The notes beneath the pieces were generated by a model. That model searched no databases. It had not been told where the DNA came from and saw only the letters and a list, made by a program, of their open reading frames with translations. DNA of 64,000 nt from Chitinophaga sp. LS1 (lineage in GTDB: Bacteria > Bacteroidota > Bacteroidia > Chitinophagales > Chitinophagaceae), in contig NZ_CP128362.1 in the NCBI RefSeq assembly GCF_034274695.1, positions 5,272,501 to 5,336,500 of the forward strand, read 5' to 3'. Of the stretch, positions 17,401 to 25,281 are shown piece after piece (positions within the stretch are counted from its first letter, which is position 1; each line of letters opens with the position of its first letter). The position numbers and the translations under genes are program-made.

Positions 17401-18594
17401 TCAAAAAAACGGCTGTATCCAGCTTTCAGCCGGTTTTATCATCTTACTATCTTTCTCCACAATACTTCTCATTACACCTTCATTCAATAAATACGCATTT
17501 GCCTTTTCGCTTTCCAGCCATAAATTACTATGCATAGTGAGTCCCTCTTTCATGCCTGCATACACCTGGTTATTGATGGTTTGCAACACTGTTGGACTAT
17601 TAGTGGTCATCACCACCTGATTATCTGAATAATTTGCTGCCAGCGTGATCAAATCTATCATTTGCTGCTGTGCTAACGGATACAAATGTGCTTCCGGTTC
17701 ATCGATGATTAAAAAATATTCTAACCCTGTCTGCATAATAGTAAACAACTGCATGAGCAGCCATAATGCCTCCTGCTGCCCGGTCGATGCATATGGCATT
17801 TCAATAAATGTTCCTTTCTTTTCCAGTTTGATCCGCTCATTTTCTTTCTCATATACATAATCTCCTCTCAGTATTTGCTTTATAAGCTTAATGCCCATCT
17901 CCAGACTTTCCCTGTCCACAATATTAAGTGCGGCCTCCTTATTCACCATCTTTTCCAACTGATCAAAATATAAAGGTTTCATGTCCGCTACCTGCTGAAT
18001 AAAAACTTTCATCGTATTGTCTATCCGCTGATCCAGGTACCTGTCAGAAACCCCATAAGCCATTACTCTGCCCGCAGGTATATACACCGGTATCTTTTCT
18101 TTCCCTAACAACTTTGAAATATATCCATCTATCTCCTGGTAGAATTTCTGTTTCGTTTCTTTACTGGCATCAATATACCGCTCAGTTATAAAAGTTCTCA
18201 AAGCAGCAAAAATATCCCTGATCTCTACTTCCAGTTTTTCACTAAAGGCTACCTGAATTACGTTCTTTTTCTGAAAAATGGTAATCACCTTATCATCCTC
18301 ATAATCATATTTCAAAAAGAAGTCACCATAGCGCGGAAGGTTATTCCAGAAGTGGTTAAATTTACCAACTATATGCTCCTTTAATATCACCTCAGGAAGT
18401 GGGTCTGCACATAACCCCTCCACCAAATCTGATACTGTTCTAAAAACCTCTTCCCGTAAAGATTTGAAAATATATAGCAGCTTTAAAATCGTACTTTTCC
18501 CACTTGCCTGCGGGCCAATCAAAATCATGTAATCCTGTATGTTCAATTCCACTTCTTTTAGTGGACCAAATTTTCTGATTTTTAACTGTTCCAT
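17401..18594 (-). CDS. AAA ATPase of the ABC/OLD-like type
   Basis: 397 residues. Walker A GPQASGKST (residues about 27-35), a signature-like STGQQEALWLL (near 267), Walker B FLIIDEPEAHLYP (near 293) and a D-loop/H-loop region TTNSPTVLQ. This is the AAA_15/AAA_21 layout related to RecF/SMC and OLD proteins. No TOPRIM or nuclease domain is fused. Such stand-alone ATPases are often the sensor half of defence modules, but no effector gene with suitable features adjoins it on the same strand. Function open. Confidence 0.8.
   Translation of the reverse strand: MEQLKIRKFGPLKEVELNIQDYMILIGPQASGKSTILKLLYIFKSLREEVFRTVSDLVEGLCADPLPEVILKEHIVGKFNHFWNNLPRYGDFFLKYDYEDDKVITIFQKKNVIQVAFSEKLEVEIRDIFAALRTFITERYIDASKETKQKFYQEIDGYISKLLGKEKIPVYIPAGRVMAYGVSDRYLDQRIDNTMKVFIQQVADMKPLYFDQLEKMVNKEAALNIVDRESLEMGIKLIKQILRGDYVYEKENERIKLEKKGTFIEMPYASTGQQEALWLLMQLFTIMQTGLEYFLIIDEPEAHLYPLAQQQMIDLITLAANYSDNQVVMTTNSPTVLQTINNQVYAGMKEGLTMHSNLWLESEKANAYLLNEGVMRSIVEKDSKMIKPAESWIQPFF
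17406..17437. terminator. Terminator between the AhpD relic and AAA ATPase genes
   Basis: AAAACGGCTG pairs with CAGCCGGTTTT with one bulged C. A and T runs flank it. It overlaps the last codons of the leftward ATPase gene. Confidence 0.7.
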
Positions 18595-18654
18595 AATTCA
18601 ATATCCAGATAATTTATCATTCTTTCAAATAATTCGAACAGAATGATCAAATAG

Positions 18655-18680
18655 AAAAGCCACCTCTCAAAGTGGCTTTT
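18655..18680 (-). terminator. Terminator behind the membrane-protein relic
   Basis: AAAAGCCAC and GTGGCTTTT form a 9-bp stem with an eight-base loop and a T-run in leftward reading. It follows the relic stop at 18690 by 9 bp, as expected for the end of a formerly transcribed gene. Confidence 0.75.
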
Positions 18681-18689
18681 TCCATTTCA

Positions 18690-18845
18690 TTATCTTCTTT
18701 GCCTTCTCACCAAAACAGCTGTTACGATCACGGCTATCAACCCCGGCAGCAATCCTGGTAATATCCATTTGATCACATTTACACCCGCAGCCGATACCCT
18801 TACAGCATCATCTTTGGAAGGTGCCCTGTATACATCCACAGGAAA
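18690..18845 (-). pseudogene. C-terminal relic of a membrane protein
   Basis: The leftward frame reads FPVDVYRAPSKDDAV, then a hydrophobic stretch with IKWILPGLLPGLIAVIVTAV and a basic RRQRR tail before the stop. This is the shape of a C-terminal membrane anchor. It somewhat recalls Gldg-type ABC transporter accessory proteins, but that is only an impression. It is in frame with, and directly behind, the sigma-factor relic, separated by one TAG, which points to a deletion joining two unrelated gene ends. Confidence 0.5.
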
Positions 18846-19063
18846 CTAGACTTCTCCATTATTAAACTGTGCACGCCGCTCCCATAGAACCGCAAAGGCG
18901 GTGTTGACTACATCTCCGCTTCTTCTTTCTGCCCTAAGATCTTATAGGCAAAATAGCACAGTGGTTGAAGCTGTGCGTTAAAGATGGTGCGGAATGCTTG
19001 TTCGTCGCCCTGCGAGAAGCGCAGGATGATATTTGGATCGTTATAAGGTGTAAGAATTGTCAA
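18846..19063 (-). pseudogene. Truncated, frameshifted ECF sigma-70 factor
   Basis: Starting from TTG 19063 the leftward frame gives NDPNIILRFSQGDEQAFRTI and YFAYKILGQKEEAE, then a premature stop. In the next frame the protein continues DVVNTAFAVLWERRAQFNN, which is sigma region 2. Restoring one G near 18914 (GAG-GAT) rejoins the two. The gene then ends abruptly at GEV-stop, without region 4. It is an N-terminal remnant of an ECF sigma factor of the kind that controls SusCD loci in this phylum. It is too short for standard gene callers. Confidence 0.8.
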
Positions 19064-19152
19064 GTCAGCCGAAAGTTAGACACACATTTTGCATTCAGCC
19101 CAAAATACTATTTTTTAAATTGGTTTTTCAGTCATTATATTGACTACTACAT

Positions 19153-19752
19153 TCATTTATTATAATTCCTTCTTAATTGTCCTAGCGACCTTTTATGCCC
19201 CTTTTCCGCTGCTTTTTCAAAATAGTGCTTCGCCCAGCGGTCAGATTGCTTTACTCCATCACCATATTTATAACACAGCCCCAGATTATAAATAGCACTT
19301 AAATGGCTACCCCGGGCAGCTTTCCTATACCAGAATACAGCATTTTTATCATTTTTTTTAACCCCGTGTCCCAAAAAGTAACAAATGCCCAGAGCATGTT
19401 GCGCCATGAAATCTCCTTTGATAGCAGACCGTGTATACCAGCGAACAGCGGTTTTAAAATCCTGTGCTACGACCTCTCCATTATAATAAAAGAATCCGAT
19501 ATTGAACATCGATTCCATATGTCCCTGTTCTGCAGCTTTCATATACCAGTTAAATGCTTCGGGAATATTCCGGGGAATACCTTTGCCATGATCATAAAGC
19601 GTGGCAAGGTAGAACTGGGCACTTTTGTGGCCATTACAGGCAGCAGCATACCAAAGGTCAAAAATAACCTGCCAGTCTTTTTTCCTCCCATGAATATTAA
19701 AGGCGAGATGATAGCCTTTGATAAAAGCGCGGTGTTGTTGGGCGTAGGTCAT
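19153..19752 (-). CDS. Sel1-repeat (TPR-like) protein
   Basis: 199 residues from ATG 19752; the in-frame upstream extension crosses a terminator and was rejected. It contains about four Sel1 units, recognised by SAQFYLATLYDHGKGI, SMFNIGFFYYNGEVV, AQHALGICYFLGHGV and AIYNLGLCYKYGDGV, each preceded by a W-Y-x-K/R-A-A helix. No signal peptide. Sel1 proteins are scaffolds for protein interaction; the partner is unknown. The C-terminus is basic. Confidence 0.85.
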   Translation of the reverse strand: MTYAQQHRAFIKGYHLAFNIHGRKKDWQVIFDLWYAAACNGHKSAQFYLATLYDHGKGIPRNIPEAFNWYMKAAEQGHMESMFNIGFFYYNGEVVAQDFKTAVRWYTRSAIKGDFMAQHALGICYFLGHGVKKNDKNAVFWYRKAARGSHLSAIYNLGLCYKYGDGVKQSDRWAKHYFEKAAEKGHKRSLGQLRRNYNK

Positions 19753-19771
19753 TGGATTAACTTGGAAAATA

Positions 19772-19797
19772 AAATGCCTCACAAAGGTGAGGCATTT
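19772..19797 (-). terminator. Terminator of the DUF6934/60-residue operon
   Basis: AAATGCCTCAC and GTGAGGCATTT form a perfect 11-bp stem with an AAAG loop, and in leftward reading the stem is followed by a T-rich run. It comes 18 bp after the stop of the 60-residue gene, which supports that gene being real. Confidence 0.85.
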
Positions 19798-19814
19798 GGA
19801 ATAAATTGAAAACT

Positions 19815-19997
19815 TTATTCTGAAATTAATGATGTCCATGTTGCAAATGGGAAAGGACATTTATCATATCCTTCCATTGCTATTGGTAATGGTGCGGCCC
19901 AAACGTAATCCGCTTTTTTGCGCATTATAGGAGGACACTGTGATTTTATTCTTACAGTTTTGATCCTCTCATTAGTTGTTGTAGTAGTACTTAACAT
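19815..19997 (-). CDS. 60-residue protein partnered with a DUF6934 gene
   Basis: Not recognised from any named family. It starts MLSTTTTTNERIKTVRIKS, continues with a basic PPIMRKKADYVWAAPLPIAM segment and ends in PFPFATWTSLISE. It has two cysteines and no signal peptide. It begins 12 bp after the DUF6934 stop and is followed by a good terminator, so it is the second gene of a compact two-gene unit. Toxin-antitoxin-like layout is possible but unproven. Confidence 0.6.
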   Translation of the reverse strand: MLSTTTTTNERIKTVRIKSQCPPIMRKKADYVWAAPLPIAMEGYDKCPFPFATWTSLISE

Positions 19998-20009
19998 ATT
20001 TTCTTGTTT

Positions 20010-20465
20010 TTAATTTCTCTTTTTTCTAATTACCATAAATCGGTCATAATTGACATCCGGCTGGAATTCTTCCCACTCATTGCCCCGCAATCCGAAAATG
20101 TGAAATAGCTCCTCTATTTCCTCTCTATGTGCATTTATGCCCATCTGGTATAATCTTGTCCTTGAAGGAGTACTTCCTTTTGCATGTACATAGACACGGC
20201 CTGCATGATCTGTAAAATCAACGACCGTACCCGCAACTGTAGCGAGAATTTTAGCCTTATCTTTATTATTTGAAGTAACATTATCACTGACGCTGTCAGT
20301 AACTTCATCATAATCTCCAAATGATAAATTGAATAGGGGCCCATCCCCATCATCAACTTTTTCATATCGTATCTTCTTTTTGATAACCCCTTTTGGCCCC
20401 AAACTTTCAAAAGTGAAATTGGCAAAGGTGCTATCGGGACAACAAACATATTTCTCGAAGTGCAT
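20010..20465 (-). CDS. DUF6934 family protein
   Basis: About 151 residues if started at the ATG before HFEKYVCC, which matches the expected family start; ATGs at 20516 and 20546 are also open, with the former adding a charged 17-residue leader. Features: GPKGVIKKKIRYEKV, NLSFGDYDEVTDSVSDN, ILATVAGTVVDF, VYVHAKGSTPSRTRLYQMGI and FQPDVNYDRFMVIRK. This is the Bacteroidota-specific DUF6934 pattern. Molecular function is not known. Upstream partner of the 60-residue gene. Confidence 0.72.
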   Translation of the reverse strand: MHFEKYVCCPDSTFANFTFESLGPKGVIKKKIRYEKVDDGDGPLFNLSFGDYDEVTDSVSDNVTSNNKDKAKILATVAGTVVDFTDHAGRVYVHAKGSTPSRTRLYQMGINAHREEIEELFHIFGLRGNEWEEFQPDVNYDRFMVIRKKRN

Positions 20466-20759
20466 ACCCAAATTTATTCCTTCCTTTCCGGTTTTTTCTT
20501 GTTCATTTTTGTTCATTTTACTTTTCTGAAATTCCATACAACTCAATACCCACAGACTTTCCCATACTACTCACTGTTTTTAAAATCACCTACACGAAAC
20601 CTCGCTGCACTTTGTCTGAAAATACACCATCAATTCATTTATATATACTCCCCCAAAGTCAAAAAAAACACACACTTCCCAAAAGTGCACTTCCCCAATT
20701 TTTCTGCACCAATAATAAAATGATCCCGTAATCAAAAATCCATTTTCATAAGCTAAATT

Positions 20760-20777
20760 TTACTAAAAAAAAGTAGT
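20760..20777. promoter_or_regulatory. Distal TTACTA...AGTAGT motif upstream of dinB
   Basis: TTACTAAAAAAAAGTAGT resembles the proximal dyad at 20884-20904 except for one extra spacer base. The two lie about 124 bp apart, compatible with cooperative repressor binding. Confidence 0.4.
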
Positions 20778-20883
20778 GGATCGGCTATATTTATCAACTA
20801 TTTTCATTCTATGAAACCATCTGCTGTGGCTGATTTCAAAGGAAATTGTATTTTCGGTAAAAATGCTAATTTGTTTAGTTTTT

Positions 20884-20904
20884 ATTACTAAATATAGTAG
20901 TAAT
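20884..20904. promoter_or_regulatory. Proximal dyad operator upstream of dinB
   Basis: ATTACTA-N7-TAGTAAT is a perfect inverted repeat ending 35 bp before the dinB ATG. Its position is right for a damage-responsive (LexA/S24-type) repressor site controlling the dinB-dnaE pair. The repressor is not in the window. Confidence 0.5.
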
Positions 20905-20939
20905 ATTGCGTTGCCGCCTTACCTTAAAATAGAGAAGCT

Positions 20940-22085
20940 ATGAAATTAAATGAGCGATCCATTATTCATCTTGATCTGGATGCATTTTTTGTATCCGTTG
21001 AATGTCTGAAGAATGGTGCTTTCAAAGGAAAACCCCTGATCGTAGGAGGGGGAGAGCGGGGAGTAGTCGCAGCCTGCAGTTACGAAGCCCGTGCTTTTGG
21101 TGTACACGCTGCCATGCCTATGCGCACTGCCTTGTACCTATGCCCGCAGGCTATCGTTATCAAAGGTGATCATGAAGACTACAGCAACTACTCACGTCAG
21201 GTCACGGAAGTGATTGCCCAATCAGTACCGATGTTTGAAAAAGCTTCTATCGATGAATTTTATACCGACCTAACAGGGATGGATAAGTTTCACAGTACTC
21301 AAAAATTCAGTAAAGAACTCAAAGCAAAGATTTATAAGGAGACCGGCCTGCCAGTTACATATGCACTGGCATCGAGTAAACTGATTAGTAAGATAGCGAC
21401 AAATGAAGTAAAACCCGATGGCCAGACAATCATTCCTTTCGGAGAAGAAAAATCATACCTCGCGCCACTGGCCATTGAAAAAATGCCAATGATAGGAGAT
21501 AAGACTGCAACCTTATTAAGAGAAATGGGTGTAAGTACGATCCGTACATTATCTGAAATTCCCCCCAGTTTGTTAGGTGCCAGATTTGGGAAAAATGGGC
21601 TAGAACTGTCAAGGCGTGCAAATGGAATTGATGAAACGCCCGTTGTACCTTATTCTGAACAAAAGAGTATTTCTACACAGGAGACTTTTAATAATGATAC
21701 AATTGATATAGCATTCCTGAACAGAGAAGTGGTACGCATGACCGAGAAGATCGGTTTTGTACTCCGCCAGCAGAATAATCTGGCGGGGTGTGTAACCGTA
21801 AAATTACGGTATGCCAATTTCGATACGGTTACCAAACAGCTGTCTATTTCTTATACCTCCTCTGATCATATACTGTTGCGCACAGCAAAAGAATTGTTTG
21901 ATAAATTGTATGACCGGCGTATGCTGGTAAGATTGGTAGGCATTCGATTTTCTGATCTCGTACCCGGTAATTATCAGATTAGTTTGTTCGACGATACGCA
22001 GGAGATGATTCAATTGTACCATGCAATAGATAGTATTAAGAAGCAGTTTGGCGCGGGTGCATTAGTGCGGGCACGGACACTATGA
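20940..22085 (+). CDS. dinB: DNA polymerase IV (Y-family, DinB)
   Basis: 381 residues, full length for Pol IV. Catalytic motifs: HLDLDAFFVSVE (residues about 10-21), SYEARAFGVHAAMPM (about 48-62) and KASIDEFYTDLTG (about 101-113). A helix-hairpin-helix MIGDKTATLLREMGV and a little-finger domain follow. It ends RARTL with no obvious beta-clamp QLxLF tail, although a similar ISLFDD stretch occurs near residue 347. It copies damaged DNA. Followed 11 bp later by dnaE, so the two form an inducible lesion-bypass operon. Confidence 0.93.
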   Translation: MKLNERSIIHLDLDAFFVSVECLKNGAFKGKPLIVGGGERGVVAACSYEARAFGVHAAMPMRTALYLCPQAIVIKGDHEDYSNYSRQVTEVIAQSVPMFEKASIDEFYTDLTGMDKFHSTQKFSKELKAKIYKETGLPVTYALASSKLISKIATNEVKPDGQTIIPFGEEKSYLAPLAIEKMPMIGDKTATLLREMGVSTIRTLSEIPPSLLGARFGKNGLELSRRANGIDETPVVPYSEQKSISTQETFNNDTIDIAFLNREVVRMTEKIGFVLRQQNNLAGCVTVKLRYANFDTVTKQLSISYTSSDHILLRTAKELFDKLYDRRMLVRLVGIRFSDLVPGNYQISLFDDTQEMIQLYHAIDSIKKQFGAGALVRARTL

Positions 22086-22096
22086 AGTAATTATTT

Positions 22097-25027
22097 ATGT
22101 ACCTGAACTGTAAAACATTTTTTTCCTACCGATACGGTACCTTCTCCACAGAAGAACTGGTCGCCGCCGGCGTCGATGCCGGCGCCAACAGCATGGCCAT
22201 TACCAATATCAACAACACCGCGGATGTATGGGACTTTATGCAACATTGTCACAGTGCCGGTATTCATCCCGTACCCGGCACTGAAATCCGGAACGGTGAT
22301 CATTTCTGTTATTTATTGCTCGCAAAAAATAATGCAGGCTTCCTGCATATCAATCGTTTTTTGACTGAACACCTGCAGGAAAAAAAGTCTTTCCCTGCAA
22401 AGCCTGTCATAGACGATAGCGTATGGGTAATCTATGCCCTCGGCATGGTTTCGCCGGCCAGGTTAGCGCTCAATGAACTCATCGGTGTGCAACCTACCGA
22501 AGTTAATAAACTCTTTGGGATTGACTTAGGGGCATATAGTACAAAGTTCGTCGTCAGACAGCCTGTTACTTTTCAGGACCGTACCTTTTACAGCGTACAC
22601 CGGCTGCTGCGGGCCATCGATAAAAACATCGTACTGAGCAAACAGGAAGATACGCACAAAGCTGCCGTACATGAATACTTCATGCCAATGACAACCATCA
22701 TGGAGCAGTTTAAACAATACCCACAGATCTTGATGAACACGCTGCGGATAATGGAGTCGTGTGACATACAAATTGATTTTAAAGCTGACAAAAACAAACA
22801 GGCATTTACAACTAGCCGGGAAGATGATCGTATTCTGCTGGAAAAGCTTGTTATGGATGGTCTGCCATATCGCTATGGCAGTAAGAATGAGAAAGCCCGG
22901 GAGCGCGTATTAAAAGAGTTGAAGATTATCAACGACTTAAAATTTAATGCCTACTTTCTCATTGCCTGGGATGTGCTTCGCTATGCGAGAGACCGGCGGT
23001 TCTTTTATGTAGGACGTGGTAGTGGAGCCAATTCGATCGTGGCTTATTGTCTGCAGATCACCGATGTCGATCCGATACAACTGGATTTATATTTTGAGCG
23101 TTTCCTCAACCCGTACCGTACTTCTCCTCCTGATTTTGATATTGACTTTTCCTGGAAAGACAGGAATGAGATCATCGACTACATCCTGAAGCGTTATGGT
23201 AAAGAGCATGTGGCGCTATTGGGCATGCATACCACCTTCCAGCGCAGAGCGATCATCCGTGAATTAGGAAAGGTGTATGGCTTGCCCAAATCGGAGATAG
23301 ACCGCTTGTCAAGAGGAGAGTACAATACGAATGATAACAATCACAGGCAGATCATACGCTTTGGCGATCTGATGAAAAATTTCCCGAATCATGTAAGCAT
23401 ACATCCCGGTGGTATGCTGATCAGTGAATTGCCCATTACGCAGTATACCGCATTAGAGATGCCACCGAAGGGATTTTCCACTACACAGATAGATATGCTT
23501 GTAGCGGAGAATGTGGGCTTGTTTAAGCTGGATATATTGAGTCAGCGGGGACTGGGGCATATCAAAGACACGATAGAACTGGTGCGTGAGCACCATCATG
23601 TAGATATCGATATTCACCAGGTAGAGCAATTCAAAAAGGATCCGCAGTTGGCTGCGCAGATCCGTGATGTGGATACTATTGGATGTTTTTATATAGAGAG
23701 TCCTTCCATGAGAGGGGTATTGCGCAAGTTGCGGTGCGATGATTATCTCACACTGGTGGCGGCATCTTCGATTATCCGGCCGGGGGTGGGGAGTTCCGGG
23801 ATGATGCAACAGTATATCTGGCGGTTTCACAACCCGGATAAGTTTGAGTACCTGCATCCGGTGATGGAAGAATTGCTGGCAGAGACCTATGGTGTGATGG
23901 TGTACCAGGAGGATGTGATCAAGGTCGCACATTATTTTGGCGGTCTGGATATGGGAGAGGCGGATATCCTGCGGCGGGCGATGAGTGGAAAGTATAGAGG
24001 AAATAAGGAAATGAAGCGACTGGAAGAGCTGTTCTTTCGCAACTGCGAGGAGCGGGGGCATCCTGAAAAGATTGCCAGGGAGGTATGGAGACAGATCGAA
24101 AGTTTTGGAGGATACTCATTTAGCAAGGCGCACTCTGCGAGTTTCGCGGGGGAGAGTTACCAGAGCCTATACCTGAAAACGTATTATCCAATTGAGTTCA
24201 TGGTGGCGGTGATTAATAACTTCGGCGGGTTTTATTCACGGGAGTTATATTTTCAGCAGTTAAAGAAAGCCGGTGCCAATTTACAGGGGCCTTGTGTCAA
24301 TAATAGCGAATACCTCACAGATATCAGAGACGGGAAGGTATACGTAGGTTTTATTCATATCCAAAACCTCGAACAGAAATTCGCAGAGAAGCTATTGGCA
24401 GAACGCATACAAAATGGTCCTTATGTCCATTTGCAGGATTTTATAGAACGTACAGAGGTGGGGATAGAACAATTGAACTTATTCATAAAAGTGGGCGCAT
24501 TTCGTTTTACAGGGCGAACAAAGAAGCAGTTATTGTGGGAAGGGAATTTCTTGCAGGTGCACATGGATGATCATGTACCGGGACGGCAGGCGTTGTTTGC
24601 AGAAGAACCGGTATCGTTTGAGTTACCCATGCTGCCTGATAATCAAAGGGAAGATATGATGAAGGAGATGGAGTTAATGGGGTTTCCGATAGGGAATGTA
24701 TTTGAGCTGGTGGATGATGATCTGTCGAAGTATCCGCTGGCAGCGACCTTACCGTCTTTATTAGGGCACGAGGTGCTCGTATTGGGATACCTGGTATGTA
24801 CAAAGGAGACGATGACAAGAGAAAAGCGGGAGTTAATGCATTTCGGTACATTTCTGGATGCGGCAGGAGATTGGCTGGATACAGTACATTTCCCGGAAGC
24901 GGCACGGCGGTACCCATTCCAGGGGAGAGGGTTTTATAGGTTGAAAGGAAAGGTGATAGAGGAGTTTGGGGTGTATAGTGTGATGGTGGGTGAGATGGAA
25001 AAGGTGGGGATTAAACAGGAGTGGTAG
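22097..25027 (+). CDS. Short DnaE-type DNA polymerase III alpha subunit (lesion-bypass type)
   Basis: 976 residues, shorter than replicative DnaE. The PHP domain at the start is degenerate: NCKTFFSYRYGTF and AITNINNT lack the usual HxH and TDHN metal ligands, so proofreading is unlikely. Pol motifs are intact: RGSGANSIVAYCLQITDVDP, the catalytic pair in PPDFDIDFSW (about residue 345) and FKLDILSQRGL with the third Asp (about 476). A finger/HhH region (GGYSFSKAHSASFA) and a C-terminal OB-like segment follow. Paired with DinB instead of ImuB, it resembles DnaE2-type error-prone polymerases. Confidence 0.9.
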   Translation: MYLNCKTFFSYRYGTFSTEELVAAGVDAGANSMAITNINNTADVWDFMQHCHSAGIHPVPGTEIRNGDHFCYLLLAKNNAGFLHINRFLTEHLQEKKSFPAKPVIDDSVWVIYALGMVSPARLALNELIGVQPTEVNKLFGIDLGAYSTKFVVRQPVTFQDRTFYSVHRLLRAIDKNIVLSKQEDTHKAAVHEYFMPMTTIMEQFKQYPQILMNTLRIMESCDIQIDFKADKNKQAFTTSREDDRILLEKLVMDGLPYRYGSKNEKARERVLKELKIINDLKFNAYFLIAWDVLRYARDRRFFYVGRGSGANSIVAYCLQITDVDPIQLDLYFERFLNPYRTSPPDFDIDFSWKDRNEIIDYILKRYGKEHVALLGMHTTFQRRAIIRELGKVYGLPKSEIDRLSRGEYNTNDNNHRQIIRFGDLMKNFPNHVSIHPGGMLISELPITQYTALEMPPKGFSTTQIDMLVAENVGLFKLDILSQRGLGHIKDTIELVREHHHVDIDIHQVEQFKKDPQLAAQIRDVDTIGCFYIESPSMRGVLRKLRCDDYLTLVAASSIIRPGVGSSGMMQQYIWRFHNPDKFEYLHPVMEELLAETYGVMVYQEDVIKVAHYFGGLDMGEADILRRAMSGKYRGNKEMKRLEELFFRNCEERGHPEKIAREVWRQIESFGGYSFSKAHSASFAGESYQSLYLKTYYPIEFMVAVINNFGGFYSRELYFQQLKKAGANLQGPCVNNSEYLTDIRDGKVYVGFIHIQNLEQKFAEKLLAERIQNGPYVHLQDFIERTEVGIEQLNLFIKVGAFRFTGRTKKQLLWEGNFLQVHMDDHVPGRQALFAEEPVSFELPMLPDNQREDMMKEMELMGFPIGNVFELVDDDLSKYPLAATLPSLLGHEVLVLGYLVCTKETMTREKRELMHFGTFLDAAGDWLDTVHFPEAARRYPFQGRGFYRLKGKVIEEFGVYSVMVGEMEKVGIKQEW

Positions 25028-25049
25028 TATAGTAGAACTTCGATTAGGG

Positions 25050-25176
25050 TTCGATATAGCTTCGTCACCATTTCGCCACCAAAAGGGCATCAAAAGGGCA
25101 CCAAAAGGGCACTTCAATATCCCAGGGATATACAAGTGACCTTTTAGTGGCGAAATGGTGACGAAATTATATCGAA
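25050..25176. repeat. 127-bp nested palindromic element
   Basis: Arms 25050-25089 and 25137-25176 are inverted copies, 36 of 40 positions identical (TTCGATATA...TTCGTCACCATTTCGCCAC). Inside are three tandem 11-mers YCAAAAGGGCA (25079-25111, the first overlapping the arm) and a perfect ATATCCC-A-GGGATAT palindrome (25117-25131). It lies between dnaE and marR. It may be a non-autonomous mobile repeat or a large RNA hairpin that ends the dnaE transcript. Confidence 0.85.
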
Positions 25177-25238
25177 GCGCTGGTATGGTCAGGTACCGAA
25201 AGGACTGGTGATCTCCTTATTAGAAGGGCGTTTTTTAC

Positions 25239-25261
25239 TTTAGTAGACAACGTCCACTAAA
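25239..25261. promoter_or_regulatory. MarR-type operator upstream of marR-GNAT
   Basis: TTTAGTAGAC-AAC-GTCCACTAAA is a 10+3+10 inverted repeat with one mismatch, 20 bp upstream of the marR ATG. Size and position are typical for an autoregulatory MarR dimer site. A TTATCTTTA near-promoter box follows at 25265-25273. Confidence 0.65.
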
Positions 25262-25281
25262 TATGTTATCTTTACCCTACC

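Larger units (their letters stand above)
20547..20939. other. AT-rich regulatory region upstream of dinB
   Basis: About 390 bp between divergent genes. It contains no supported small gene. Two copies of a similar TTACTA...AGTAGT motif (annotated separately) are its only clear structure. No full TTG-N21-TAnnTTTG promoter was found. Confidence 0.5.

Noticed and set aside
17401..18594. Complete anti-phage system around the AAA ATPase
   Set aside because: No nuclease, TOPRIM or protease partner is encoded next to it on the same strand; calling a defence system would be guesswork.
23453..24061. A 202-codon open frame opposite dnaE
   Set aside because: Lies antisense to the conserved polymerase core and reads as low-complexity His/Leu/Pro sequence.
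25079..25111. CRISPR-like array from three 11-bp repeats
   Set aside because: The units are directly adjacent with no spacers, and no cas gene is present; they belong to the palindromic element.
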